A stretch of 64,000 nt of DNA from Seongchinamella unica (lineage in GTDB: Bacteria > Pseudomonadota > Gammaproteobacteria > Pseudomonadales > Halieaceae): positions 1,479,724 through 1,543,723 of the forward strand of contig NZ_SMSE01000001.1 in NCBI RefSeq assembly GCF_004354085.1. Reading direction: 5' to 3'. Shown here one piece after another: positions 1 through 8,351 of the stretch (within the stretch, counting starts at the first letter, position 1; every line of letters starts with the position of its first letter). Made by a program: the position numbers and the translations under genes. A model generated the notes under the pieces. That model was not told the origin of the DNA, did no database searches, and saw nothing but the letters and a program-made list of their open reading frames with translations.

Positions 1-35
1 AAAGGCCGCAAAGCTGGCCGGGCTGGAAAAAGGGC

Positions 36-53
36 GCGTATGGTACCATACGC
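36..53. promoter_or_regulatory. Perfect 18-bp palindrome, candidate operator
   Basis: The sequence GCGTATGGTACCATACGC reads identically on both strands. It ends 41 bp upstream of the start codon of the flavoprotein gene and 20 bp before a TAAAAT (74-79) that could be its -10 box. A TGGT-ACCA core is reminiscent of the half-sites of GntR-type (FCD) regulators of hydroxy-acid genes, but that link is inference. The regulator is not in the window. Confidence 0.5.
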
Positions 54-94
54 CGCCCCGAATCTGCCCCCTGTAAAATACCGGAGGATGCCCC

Positions 95-1498
95 TTGGCA
101 GCATTGCTGGATACCGCTCTTTTAAACACCCTTCGAGACATCTGTGGCGAAGGCCGGGTGCTGACAGATGATGAGAGCCTGCAGCATTACGGCCGGGACT
201 GGACCCGGTTTCACCGGCCCGCCCCCTGCGCCGTGGTGCTTCCCGGCAGCATCGAGGAGGTGCAGTCGATTGTCCGCCTGGCGGCCAGGGAGCAGTTGTC
301 CCTGGTTCCCTCCGGCGGGCGCACCGGACTCAGTGCCGGAGGGGTGGCCTGCAGGGGCGAACTGGTGGTCGCACTGGACCGCCTCAATCGCATCGATAAG
401 TTCAACCCCGTGGATCGTACCGTGCGCTGCGGCGCCGGCGTGATTACCGAACAGCTGCAACAGTTTGCCGAAGAACAGGGACTTTATTATCCCGTTGACT
501 TCGCCTCATCGGGCTCCAGCCAGATCGGCGGCAATATCTCTACCAATGCCGGGGGGATCAAGGTGATTCGCCACGGCATGACCCGGGACTGGGTTGCCGG
601 CCTCAAGCTGGTCACCGGCACCGGCGAATTACTGGACCTCAACCGCGGCCTGATCAAGAACAACGCCGGTTATGACCTGCGCCATCTGGTCATCGGCGCC
701 GAAGGCACCCTGGGTATCGTGGTGGAAGCCACCATGCAGCTGGATCGAAGCCCCGGGGACCTGGCGGTGCTGGTACTGGGCTGCCCGGACATGGCGGCGA
801 TTATGCAGGTGCTGGCCAGTTTCCAGGCGCAGATCGAGCTCTCGGCGTTCGAGTTCTTCTCCGAGCTGGCCCTGCAGAAGGTGGTCCAGCACCAGGGTTT
901 GCAGCGCCCCTTCGAAACCCCCTGCGAATATTACGCCCTGCTGGAGTTCGAGCAGGCCGACGAGGCGGCCATGGATAAAGCCATGACCCTGTTCGAGCAC
1001 TGTGTGGAGCAGGGCTGGGTGCTGGATGGCACCGTCAGCCAGAGTGTTGCCCAGGCGCAAAACCTGTGGCGCCTGCGGGAGGACATTTCCGAGACTATTA
1101 CTCCCTGGACACCCTACAAGAACGATATCTCCACGGTGATTTCAAAAGTCCCCGACTTCCTGGCCGAGGTGGAAGAGGTGGTCAACAGCAACTATCCGGA
1201 TTTCGAGATTGTCTGGTTCGGCCACATTGGCGACGGCAATGTGCACCTCAATATCCTCAAGCCGGAGTCGCTGGAACTGGACGCCTTCAGGGAGCAGTGC
1301 GGCGAGGTGTCGAAGTGGGTATGTGAGATTGTGCAGCGCTATGGCGGTTCGGTGTCGGCGGAGCATGGGGTGGGGTTGCTCAAGAAAGAGTACCTGGGCT
1401 ACTCACGATCGGATGCCGAGATCGAGATCATGAGGCAGATCAAGCGGGTGTTTGATCCGCACCTGATCATGAATCCCGGGAAGATTTTCGACGTTTAA
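95..1498 (+). CDS. FAD-binding oxidase, D-2-hydroxyglutarate dehydrogenase-like
   Basis: A 467-residue GlcD/D-lactate dehydrogenase-type flavoprotein. These oxidise D-2-hydroxy acids; similarity along the whole length is best with bacterial D-2-hydroxyglutarate dehydrogenases, which recycle the D-2-hydroxyglutarate made by SerA. The N-terminal FAD domain carries the PSGGRTGLSAGGV loop at about residues 72-84 and SSQIGGNISTNAGG near 141. The C-terminal cap has HIGDGNVHLN near 377 and EHGVGLLKKEYL near 420, the usual metal and substrate residues. The start is TTG at 95, because GGAGG (83-87) sits seven bases upstream and the ATG at 88 is out of frame. D-lactate or glycolate dehydrogenase activity cannot be excluded. 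Confidence 0.85.
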   Translation: MAALLDTALLNTLRDICGEGRVLTDDESLQHYGRDWTRFHRPAPCAVVLPGSIEEVQSIVRLAAREQLSLVPSGGRTGLSAGGVACRGELVVALDRLNRIDKFNPVDRTVRCGAGVITEQLQQFAEEQGLYYPVDFASSGSSQIGGNISTNAGGIKVIRHGMTRDWVAGLKLVTGTGELLDLNRGLIKNNAGYDLRHLVIGAEGTLGIVVEATMQLDRSPGDLAVLVLGCPDMAAIMQVLASFQAQIELSAFEFFSELALQKVVQHQGLQRPFETPCEYYALLEFEQADEAAMDKAMTLFEHCVEQGWVLDGTVSQSVAQAQNLWRLREDISETITPWTPYKNDISTVISKVPDFLAEVEEVVNSNYPDFEIVWFGHIGDGNVHLNILKPESLELDAFREQCGEVSKWVCEIVQRYGGSVSAEHGVGLLKKEYLGYSRSDAEIEIMRQIKRVFDPHLIMNPGKIFDV

Positions 1499-1525
1499 TC
1501 TGTTCTCTACCCGCCGAGCTGGCGC

Positions 1526-1630
1526 CGCGGGGTAGTTGCGCCCGGTGACCGCCAAAAATCGTACTTCCCTGTACAGGCTCGGCGGCTGCCATCCATGGCA
1601 GCCGACGCCCCCGGGCACAACTACCCCGCG
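1526..1630 (+). repeat. Structured intergenic repeat, copy 1
   Basis: Outer arms 1526-1545 and 1611-1630 are complementary at 19 of 20 positions. Between them lie GCCAAAAA (1551-1558), a GTAC/GTAC mini-stem with loop TTCCCT (1562-1575), the segment AGGCTCGG, and an 8-bp hairpin with a 6-base loop (1583-1604). The same core, the same length and the same two hairpin positions occur in the opposite orientation at 1715-1815, but there the outer arms and the 8-bp stem have different sequences. There is no coding support in any frame. The function is unknown; see the findings. Confidence 0.85.
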
Positions 1631-1714
1631 ACACCAACTCTACAATCGTTTGTCGAAATCTCGAGACGCGAAACTGCGATGGTCAGTTGATTCGCGATGC
1701 AAGAGACGGCGGTG

Positions 1715-1815
1715 CGGTTTGTATCCCTCCGGGGGCGTCTGAGCGCATGGACGCGCTCAGCCGAGCCTGTACATGGACGTACGCTTTTTGGCGTACCCCG
1801 GAGGGATACAAACCG
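1715..1815 (-). repeat. Structured intergenic repeat, copy 2 (inverted)
   Basis: Outer arms 1715-1734 and 1796-1815 are perfectly complementary over 20 bp. The core read on the minus strand matches copy 1: GCCAAAAA, GTAC/GTAC mini-stem with loop GTCCAT, AGGCTCGG, then an 8-bp stem (1739-1746 with 1753-1760) around a GTCCAT loop, and GACGCC. A 13-bp stretch of the core (1761-1773) is fully complementary to copy 1 (1570-1582), so the two copies could also pair with each other. The 84 bp between the copies holds a weaker dyad at 1668-1695 and no gene. Confidence 0.85.
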
Positions 1816-1840
1816 TAGCGACGGCTCGACGAGTAAAGCG

Positions 1841-1883
1841 CCTGGATCCCGGTGTGCCGGACCACCGCTGACGCGAGGATGAC
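1841..1883 (-). repeat. Degenerate GTCATCC/GGATCCAGG-type repeat
   Basis: Read on the minus strand this runs from GTCATCCTCGCG to GGGATCCAGG, the same end motifs as the clear hairpin repeat at 50233-50303, but the central stem is eroded. A second GGGGATGAC lies just downstream (about 1897-1905). Together with the structured repeats it fills the 419-bp gap between the flavoprotein gene and srkA. Assignment to this family is by eye. Confidence 0.4.
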
Positions 1884-1917
1884 GGTTTGGGTGTGCGGGG
1901 ATGACCGCTTTGCGAGT

Positions 1918-2895
1918 CTACAACAATCGCAAAGGCTCTTCCTGTAGCGCCGCCAGCTGCTCCCGCAGCTCCAGCACATGCTCCGCCCAGTAGCGCTCGG
2001 TATTGAACCAGGTGAAAGAGCGGGGAAAGGCCGGGTCCTCCCAGCGCCGGGCCACCCAGGCGGCGTAGTTCACCAGGCGCAGGGTGCGCAGCGGCTCTAT
2101 CCAGCGCAACTGGGCCGCATCGAAATCACAGAATTCCGAGTAGCCTTCCACCAGTTCGCAAAGCTGTAGCTCCCGCTCGTGGCGCTCGCCGTTGAGGAAC
2201 ATCCATAAGTCCTGTACCGCGGGGGCCATCATGCTGTCGTCCAGGTCGACAAAGTGGGCGACATCGTCGCGCCACAGGATATTACCCACGTGGCAGTCGC
2301 CGTGGACGCGGATTTCGTCTTCCCCGGTGGGCTGGTAGCTTTGTTCCACGGTTGCCAACAGGTCCGCGGTGAGCGATTCGTAGGCGGGTCGCAACTCGGA
2401 GGGGATAAAGTGTTGCAGCAGGAATTCGCGATTCTCGGCCAGCATGCGCTGGACGCAGATTCGCTGCCGGTGCTGGAAGCGGGAGGCCCTGCCCACGGCG
2501 TGGATGCGTCCCAGGGTCCGGCCCAGCACCAGCAGGTTATCCAGGTTGTCCAGTTCCGGAGGGTAGCCGCCGCGACGCTGGAACAGGGCGAAGTAGAAAC
2601 CCTGGTACCGGTGCAGCGACTGTCCCCCATCTCCGACCATGGGGGCGACGACCGAGATCTCCGCCTCCGCCAGCTCCAGACTGAAACTGTGCTCCTCGCC
2701 GATCTGCTCCAGGCTCCAGCGCTGCGGTCGGTAGAATTTGGCGATCAGCGGCTCGCCCCCTTCGATACCCACCTGGTAGACCCGGTTTTCGTAGCTGTTC
2801 AGGGCCAGCAGGCGGGCATCGGACAGGCGTCCGGTTGACTCCACGGCGTCAATGACCGTGTCCGGGGTGAGCAGGTCGTAGGGATGCAGGTTCAC
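1918..2895 (-). CDS. srkA: Stress response kinase A (YihE/RdoA-type Ser/Thr kinase)
   Basis: A 325-residue aminoglycoside-phosphotransferase-fold protein kinase; E. coli SrkA is 328 residues and counters Cpx/MazF-linked stress. The N-lobe has SYENRVYQVG and a lysine in LIAKFYRP (about residue 73). The catalytic loop HGDCHVGNILW is near 199 and the metal-binding FVDLDDSMM near 214. It starts at GTG 2895, inside the stop of modC (GTGA overlap), so it is translationally coupled as the last gene of the modABC transcript. That pairing of a stress kinase with molybdate uptake is unexplained. The family call is firm; the physiological role here is inference. Confidence 0.9.
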   Translation of the reverse strand: MNLHPYDLLTPDTVIDAVESTGRLSDARLLALNSYENRVYQVGIEGGEPLIAKFYRPQRWSLEQIGEEHSFSLELAEAEISVVAPMVGDGGQSLHRYQGFYFALFQRRGGYPPELDNLDNLLVLGRTLGRIHAVGRASRFQHRQRICVQRMLAENREFLLQHFIPSELRPAYESLTADLLATVEQSYQPTGEDEIRVHGDCHVGNILWRDDVAHFVDLDDSMMAPAVQDLWMFLNGERHERELQLCELVEGYSEFCDFDAAQLRWIEPLRTLRLVNYAAWVARRWEDPAFPRSFTWFNTERYWAEHVLELREQLAALQEEPLRLL

Positions 2896-3977
2896 GGCTG
2901 GTCTCCCGCCTCGGAGAGCAGGGCAACGCTCTTGATCTGGGCGAATACGCTGTCGCCCACTTGCAGCGCCAGGCGGTCAGCCGACTTGCGGGTAATGCGG
3001 GCCAGCAGGTGCTGCTCTCCCAGGCGCAGGCGCAGTAACAGGCGCGCCCCCCGGCAGGTTTCGATTTCTTCCACGGTGACCGGCAGGATATTGAGAATGC
3101 TGGAATCCTCGGGCCGTGAGCGGCAGATGCTGACATCCCTGGCGGGGATGCGCAGGCGCCGCGCTGAACCAACGGGCTGTTGCAGGTGATTCACGTACAG
3201 TGTTTCTCCCTCCACGTTAATCTCGGTCAGGGAGAAGGTGTCGTCCTGTGCCTGTATGCTGCCCTGCAGCAGGGCGGCGGCCTGCTCTTCATGGGCGAGG
3301 CGGCTGTCCAGCCGGGAACACAGTGCCAGCAGGGAGCCTTCATCCTGCAGTTCGCCGCCGTCCAGCAACAGCAGGTGATCCGCCAGCTGGCTCACTTCTT
3401 CGATATCGTGGCTGACGTAAATCATCGGCAGCTCCAGCTCACTGGCTATCTGTTGCAGCAGGCCCAGGCACTCGGCGCTGGCCTGTTGATCCAGGTTGGC
3501 CAGGGGTTCATCCAGCAGCAGCAGGCGCGGGGCGCCAAGCAGGGCCCGGCCGATGGCCACCCGTTGCTTTTGCCCCGCTGACAGGGTTGCCGGCAGGTGC
3601 GGCAGCAGCTTGCTGAGCCCCAGGGTTTGATACAGTTGTGCCTGCGCCATGGGCGGTGACCCCCGGGCCCGGCGACGGGCGTAATCAAGGTTGCCGGCCA
3701 CGCTGAGGTGGGGGAACAGGCGCGCATCCTGGAACACGTAGCCAATGCGTCTGTGCCAGGGCGGGGTGTTGCGGTCCGCGGCGAACCAGCATTGCCCGCC
3801 AAAGTAAATCTCGCCGCTGTCGGGCTGGCGCAAACCCGCAATACAGTCCAGCAGGGTGCTCTTGCCGCTGCCGCTGGGGCCGTAAATAGCGGTGACGCCC
3901 TCACCGGGAATGTCGCTTTTCAGCCTGAGCTTGAAACCACCCTCGCCGGAGCAGCGGATGTCCAGCGCCAGGCTCAT
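2892..3977 (-). CDS. modC: Molybdate ABC transporter ATP-binding protein
   Basis: A 361-residue ATPase that powers molybdate import. Walker A GPSGSGKST is at residues 33-41, the ABC signature begins LSAGQKQR near 135, Walker B LLLLDEPLANLD near 154, and the switch histidine VSHD near 190. A C-terminal MOBE/TOBE-like domain of about 120 residues, expected in ModC to bind molybdate, begins near 285 (VGSARRLRIPARDVS). It overlaps modB by 4 bp (ATGA) and srkA by 4 bp. It would supply molybdenum for the NasA nitrate reductase at the far end of the window. No ModE regulator gene is present. Confidence 0.93.
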   Translation of the reverse strand: MSLALDIRCSGEGGFKLRLKSDIPGEGVTAIYGPSGSGKSTLLDCIAGLRQPDSGEIYFGGQCWFAADRNTPPWHRRIGYVFQDARLFPHLSVAGNLDYARRRARGSPPMAQAQLYQTLGLSKLLPHLPATLSAGQKQRVAIGRALLGAPRLLLLDEPLANLDQQASAECLGLLQQIASELELPMIYVSHDIEEVSQLADHLLLLDGGELQDEGSLLALCSRLDSRLAHEEQAAALLQGSIQAQDDTFSLTEINVEGETLYVNHLQQPVGSARRLRIPARDVSICRSRPEDSSILNILPVTVEEIETCRGARLLLRLRLGEQHLLARITRKSADRLALQVGDSVFAQIKSVALLSEAGDQP

Positions 3978-4660
3978 ACCTTCACCCGCCAGGCCACCGG
4001 CCCGTTATTGCGGTAAATGAAAAACAGCAGGGCAAGGGAGAACACCACCAGTCCTCCGGCCATGCGATGGGCCTCATCAAAGCGCAGGGTTTCAACCTGG
4101 TCGTACAGCGCGATAGACAGGACCTGGGTTTCGCCCGGAATATTGCCGCCAATCATCAGTACCACCCCGAACTCACCGACGGTGTGGGCGAAGCCCAGGC
4201 TGGCGGCGGCGATAAAACTTCTGCGGGTCAGGGGCAGCACCAGGGAGCGAAACTGGTCCCAGGGAGTGGCGCCCAGGGTCGCGCCCGCCTGCAGCAGCCC
4301 CCGGGGCAGGGATTGAAAGGCGGACTGCAGTGGCTGTACCACGAAGGGCAGGGAGTAAATCACCGAACCGATCACCAGGGCGCTGAAACTGAAAGCCAGG
4401 CGGGTGCCGGTGAGTTGTTGCCACAGCTGGCCCAGCGGCGAATCCGGTGCCAGCGCCAGCAACAGGTAAAAGCCGAGTACGGTAGGTGGCAACACCAGTG
4501 GCAGGGCCACCAGTGCCTCGATGACAGCGGACGTATTGCTGCGGCGATTCGCCAGCCACCAGGCCAGCGGCGTTCCCAGCAGTAGCAGGATGACGGTGGT
4601 AACGGCGGCCAGGCTGGCGGTCAGGCCGATCACATCCACTTCGGCGGGGCTCAGGGGCAA
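3974..4660 (-). CDS. modB: Molybdate ABC transporter permease
   Basis: A 228-residue inner-membrane permease with about five or six hydrophobic segments and the EAA-type cytoplasmic loop around residues 120-145 (LLQAGATLGATPWDQF), which docks to ModC. The length is normal for ModB. The start is TTG at 4660, ten bases inside the end of modA; no better upstream start is compatible with the overlap. It lies between modA and modC in a tightly packed operon. Confidence 0.92.
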   Translation of the reverse strand: MPLSPAEVDVIGLTASLAAVTTVILLLLGTPLAWWLANRRSNTSAVIEALVALPLVLPPTVLGFYLLLALAPDSPLGQLWQQLTGTRLAFSFSALVIGSVIYSLPFVVQPLQSAFQSLPRGLLQAGATLGATPWDQFRSLVLPLTRRSFIAAASLGFAHTVGEFGVVLMIGGNIPGETQVLSIALYDQVETLRFDEAHRMAGGLVVFSLALLFFIYRNNGPVAWRVKV

Positions 4661-5340
4661 GGCAGGTATCCGGCGTCGATAATCATTTGCCGCACGGTAT
4701 CACTTCCCAGCCACTGTAGGTAGGCGCGGGTGGCGGGCGAGGGGTGCAGCACCAGCAGGGATTGTTGCAGGGGGGCGTACCAGTCACCCGGAATCGGTTG
4801 CGCTGCGGGCGCCTGGGACGCTGCCACCAGCGCCAGGTCAACCGCCCCCGCGCGCCAGAACTGGTAGGCCTGTAACACACTGGCCCCGCGCACGGGTTTG
4901 CGCGCTGCGGCGGCCGCCAGCTCAGGGCGCGACAATACCTGGGCCGCGGCCCGGCCGTAGGGCGCGGTTTGCGGATTGGCGATGGCCAGGGACTTGCGGG
5001 GATCGTTGAGTTCACTGAGGTCACCGCCGACGAGTGCCAGTTGCCCGATGGCGTAGCAGGCTTCCTCGACGCCCAGCCCATCCCGGCGCAGGTCGACAAC
5101 GGTCTGGTGGTCGGCAGACAGGAACAGGTCAAAGGGCGCGCCGTGGCGTAGCTGGGTGGCCAGCACGCCGGTAGAGGCGCTGGACAGGAGAATCGCCGGC
5201 CCACCCTCGACCCGGTAGGCCAGGTTGATCTTCTCCAGGGTGGCACGAAAGTTCGCCGCCACGGCCACCCGCAGGGGCTCTTCTGCCGCGGTGCGGGTGC
5301 ACCCGGCTAACAGAAGGACTAATAGAAGGTATCGGATCAT
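4651..5340 (-). CDS. modA: Molybdate-binding protein, lipoprotein form
   Basis: A 229-residue substrate-binding protein for molybdate or tungstate. The N-terminus MIRYLLLVLLLAGC has a lipobox (LAGC, Cys14), so it is probably anchored to a membrane rather than free in the periplasm. Ligand-contact motifs resemble ModA: LLSSASTGVLATQL near 46 and APFDLFLSADHQ near 63. The chosen ATG at 5340 puts the signal peptide at the N-terminus; an in-frame GTG at 5382 would add 14 non-hydrophobic residues and overlap comF. The gap to comF is 11 bp, so comF and mod may be co-transcribed. Confidence 0.85.
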   Translation of the reverse strand: MIRYLLLVLLLAGCTRTAAEEPLRVAVAANFRATLEKINLAYRVEGGPAILLSSASTGVLATQLRHGAPFDLFLSADHQTVVDLRRDGLGVEEACYAIGQLALVGGDLSELNDPRKSLAIANPQTAPYGRAAAQVLSRPELAAAAARKPVRGASVLQAYQFWRAGAVDLALVAASQAPAAQPIPGDWYAPLQQSLLVLHPSPATRAYLQWLGSDTVRQMIIDAGYLPCP

Positions 5341-5351
5341 GGACAGTACCG

Positions 5352-6056
5352 CTATTGTGGAGGTGGAGTGCGGGCCAGGCACCAGACGTCGACGCGCGCC
5401 GCTCCCGCCTGCCGCAGCGCGGACGCCGCCTCCCGGGCTGTTGCTCCGGTGGTGAGCACATCATCTACCAGCGCCACGCGGAGGTTGTCACAGCTCCCGG
5501 TGACAGTAAAGGTGCCCTGCAGATTGCGCGCCCGCTGGCGGGCGTCCATGCCGGATTGGGCCGCGGTGGCGCGGGTGCGCCTCAGTCGTCCGGCGTCCAC
5601 TGGCAGGCCCGGCAGCGCCCGGGCGAGCTCCCCCGCCAGCAGTTCCGCCTGGTTATACCCGCGCCGCCATTGCCGATACCAGTGCAGGGGTATCGGCAGC
5701 AGAATGTCGGGCAGTACGGTGACGTCGGCGCTGCGCAACCAGAGATCCGCCATTAACGGCGTGAGCGCCAGATCATCCTGAAACTTCCATCGCCGCAGGA
5801 TATAGGCAAAGTATTCGCCGTAGAGCCATGGGGCGACAACCCGGTCAAAGGCGGGGGGAGCCTGCAGGCATTGCCCGCACAGGAGGCTATCGCTGGCCAG
5901 GGGGAGGGCACAGCGCCGGCAACACCGCGCATTGGCCGCCAGCTCGTTCCGGCAGTCGGCGCACAGCGGCAGCCTGCCCGGGCACCGCCACTGGCAAAGG
6001 CAGCAGACATTGGGGAACAGGGCGTCGGCGAGGCGCCCGAGGAGGCTGTTAACCAT
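5352..6056 (-). CDS. comF: ComF family phosphoribosyltransferase-like protein
   Basis: A 234-residue ComF/GntX-type protein. The N-terminus has a zinc-ribbon-like cluster of paired cysteines (CCLCQW near 18, CADC near 32, CCRRC near 45, CGQC near 60). The C-terminus has the PRPP loop VALVDDVLTTGATAREAA near 194-211. Members support DNA uptake or nucleotide and iron-sulphur-related functions; the exact role is not settled. It lies back to back with bioB, an arrangement also found in pseudomonads. The start is ATG at 6056. Confidence 0.88.
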   Translation of the reverse strand: MVNSLLGRLADALFPNVCCLCQWRCPGRLPLCADCRNELAANARCCRRCALPLASDSLLCGQCLQAPPAFDRVVAPWLYGEYFAYILRRWKFQDDLALTPLMADLWLRSADVTVLPDILLPIPLHWYRQWRRGYNQAELLAGELARALPGLPVDAGRLRRTRATAAQSGMDARQRARNLQGTFTVTGSCDNLRVALVDDVLTTGATAREAASALRQAGAARVDVWCLARTPPPQ

Positions 6057-6071
6057 TGTGCGCCCTGCAGG

Positions 6072-6099
6072 TTGACAGCACGGGGCTTGGGGTTATCAT
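6072..6099 (+). promoter_or_regulatory. Sigma-70 promoter of the biotin operon
   Basis: TTGACA (6072-6077) and TATCAT (6094-6099) are separated by 16 bp. The -35 box is a perfect match and the -10 box matches 5 of 6. It lies in the 76-bp gap between comF and bioB and reads toward bioB; AGGTG precedes the bioB ATG. I see no clear BirA operator. Confidence 0.65.
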
Positions 6100-6132
6100 T
6101 ACCGGCTTCCGCATTCTCTTTTCAGGTGTGAT

Positions 6133-7179
6133 ATGAGCACAGCCACCACCCGCCCTGCGCCCGATGCCCAGGAGATACGCCATGACTGGACACGCCAGGA
6201 AGTGGAGGCCCTGTTTGCCCTGCCTTTCAACGACCTGCTGTTTGCAGCCCAGAGCGTGCACCGTCAGTATTTTGACCCAAACCAGGTGCAGGTGAGCACA
6301 CTGCTTTCCATCAAAACCGGCGCCTGCCCCGAGGACTGCGCCTATTGCCCCCAGAGCACCCGTTACGACACCGGCCTGGAAGTGGAAAAACTGATGGAAG
6401 TGGAAAAAGTGCTCGAGCAGGCCCGGGCCGCCAAGGCAGCGGGGTCCACCCGTTTCTGCATGGGCGCCGCCTGGCGCTGCCCCAAGCCCCGGGACATGCC
6501 CCATGTCGTGGCCATGGTGAAGGGCGTGCGCGAACTGGGCATGGAGACCTGCATGACCCTGGGGATGCTCACAGAGGAACAGGCCGAAGAACTGGCGGAG
6601 GCCGGGCTGGACTACTACAACCACAACCTGGATACCTCCCCGGAATACTACGGTGACATTATCACCACCCGTACCTACCAGGACCGCCTGGATACCCTGG
6701 ATCACGTGCGCAAATCCGGCATGAAGGTCTGCAGCGGGGGCATTGTCGGCATGGGAGAGCAACAAACCGATCGTGCGGGTATGCTCCAGGCCCTGGCCAA
6801 CCTGCCCCAGCACCCGGAAAGTGTTCCCATCAATATGCTGGTGCGGGTTGAAGGTACGCCACTGGCGGACGAGGAGGACCTGGATCCCATCGAGTTTATC
6901 CGCACCATTGCCGTCGCCCGTATCATGATGCCCGCCTCCCACGTGCGCCTGTCAGCCGGTCGCGAGGGAATGAACGAGCAGATGCACGCCCTGGCCTATT
7001 TTGCCGGTGCCAACTCCATCTTTTACGGCGAAAAGCTGTTGACCACACCCAACCCCCGGGCCAATCAGGACCTGGCCCTGTTTGCCCGCCTGGGCATTAA
7101 CCCGGAGCAACGGGAAGTGGCCCAGGCCCCGGAAAATCCGAGCCCGTACTACTACGACGCGACGGCCGCCAGCGCCTGA
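6133..7179 (+). CDS. bioB: Biotin synthase
   Basis: A 348-residue radical SAM enzyme that inserts sulphur into dethiobiotin, the last step of biotin synthesis. The [4Fe-4S] motif is CPEDCAYC (Cys65, Cys69, Cys72). Further family signatures are [11 protein letters not shown] near 112, [13 protein letters not shown] near 160 (Asn residues near the [2Fe-2S] cluster) and RLSAGRE near 271, whose arginine is the unusual cluster ligand. The length is typical. It is the first gene of the bioB-bioF-bioHC-bioD operon and is followed five bases later by bioF. bioA is not in the window. Confidence 0.97.
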   Translation: MSTATTRPAPDAQEIRHDWTRQEVEALFALPFNDLLFAAQSVHRQYFDPNQVQVSTLLSIKTGACPEDCAYCPQSTRYDTGLEVEKLMEVEKVLEQARAAKAAGSTRFCMGAAWRCPKPRDMPHVVAMVKGVRELGMETCMTLGMLTEEQAEELAEAGLDYYNHNLDTSPEYYGDIITTRTYQDRLDTLDHVRKSGMKVCSGGIVGMGEQQTDRAGMLQALANLPQHPESVPINMLVRVEGTPLADEEDLDPIEFIRTIAVARIMMPASHVRLSAGREGMNEQMHALAYFAGANSIFYGEKLLTTPNPRANQDLALFARLGINPEQREVAQAPENPSPYYYDATAASA

Positions 7180-7184
7180 GCCGT

Positions 7185-8351
7185 GTGGTGGCCGAATTTG
7201 AACACCGACTCGGTGCCGTTCTCGCGCAGCGCCGGGAGCAGCAGCTCTATCGCCGGCGACTGACCCTGGATTCCCCCCAGGGCCCCATCGTGCGCCTGGA
7301 CGGCGCTGACTACCTCAACTTTTGCAGCAATGATTACCTCGGGCTGGCCGCCCACCCGCGGCTGGTGGCCAGCTTCCGGCAGGCGGCGGCTGACTATGGC
7401 GTGGGCAGCGGTGCCTCGCACCTGGTGTGTGGCCACAGCCGCCCCCACCAGCAGTTGGAGGAAGCGCTGGCGGAGCACACCGGCCGTTCCCGGGCGCTGC
7501 TGTTTTCCTCCGGCTTCGCCGCCAATACCGGGACTCTGGCCACGCTGCTGCAGCGCGGCGACAGCGTGTTCCAGGACCGCCTGAACCACGCCTCCCTGCT
7601 GGACGGCGGCCTGCACAGCGGAGCCCGCTTCCGCCGTTTTGCCCACAATGATGTAGTCGACCTGGCGCGCAAAATGTCCGCGGTTGAAGGCCCCCGGCTG
7701 GTGGTGGTCGACGGGGTGTTCAGCATGGACGGTGATGCCGCGCCCCTGGCGGAGTTGGCGGCCCTGTGCCGGCAGCAGGACGCCTGGCTGATGGTTGATG
7801 ATGCCCACGGTTTTGGCGTGAGTGGCGACAATGGCGCCGGTACCGTGGCCGCCGCCGGCCTGGGGCAGGATGATGTGCCGGTGCTGATGGCGACCCTGGG
7901 CAAGGCGCTGGGCACGGGCGGAGCCTTCGTCGCCGGCAGCGATACCCTGATCGAAGCGTTGATTCAGCAGGCCCGCAACTATATCTATACCACCGCCATC
8001 AGTCCCGCCCTGGCCGCCGCCACCCTGACGTCGCTCACCCTGTTGCGCGAGGAGAGTTGGCGGCGGGAGCATCTTGCGGCATTGATCAGGCGCTTCCGCC
8101 AGGGTGCCGAACAACTGCAGCTGCCATTGATGGACTCACAGAGCGCCATCCAGCCGCTGCTGGTGGGCGATGCGGGCACCGCACTGGACATGAGCCAGTC
8201 ACTGCGGCAGAGGGGCCTGTTAATCGGTGCTATCCGTCCCCCCACTGTCCCTGCGGGTACCTCCCGCCTGCGTATCACCCTGAGCGCAGCCCACAGCGAG
8301 GAGCAGGTCGACCGCTTGCTGGAGGAGCTGGCGCTTTGCCGACCGCAGTAA
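7185..8351 (+). CDS. bioF: 8-amino-7-oxononanoate synthase
   Basis: A 388-residue PLP enzyme of the alpha-oxoamine synthase family; it condenses pimeloyl-ACP (or -CoA) with L-alanine. Visible motifs are [15 protein letters not shown] near 46, [10 protein letters not shown] near 75, the aspartate stretch VDDAHGFGV near 207, and the PLP lysine in [10 protein letters not shown] (Lys240). The start is taken as GTG 7185, five bases after the bioB stop, with no strong ribosome-binding site. The end overlaps the start of bioHC by 16 bases. Confidence 0.95.
   Translation: MVAEFEHRLGAVLAQRREQQLYRRRLTLDSPQGPIVRLDGADYLNFCSNDYLGLAAHPRLVASFRQAAADYGVGSGASHLVCGHSRPHQQLEEALAEHTGRSRALLFSSGFAANTGTLATLLQRGDSVFQDRLNHASLLDGGLHSGARFRRFAHNDVVDLARKMSAVEGPRLVVVDGVFSMDGDAAPLAELAALCRQQDAWLMVDDAHGFGVSGDNGAGTVAAAGLGQDDVPVLMATLGKALGTGGAFVAGSDTLIEALIQQARNYIYTTAISPALAAATLTSLTLLREESWRREHLAALIRRFRQGAEQLQLPLMDSQSAIQPLLVGDAGTALDMSQSLRQRGLLIGAIRPPTVPAGTSRLRITLSAAHSEEQVDRLLEELALCRPQ

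Noticed and set aside
1526-1815. Integron attC sites or a retron RNA
   Set aside because: No integron core sites, no integrase or reverse transcriptase gene, and the arms do not match attC consensus ends.
8057-8335. N-terminal extension of BioHC by 93 codons
   Set aside because: The extension lies inside bioF in another frame, has no BioH similarity, and TTG 8336 has a ribosome-binding site.
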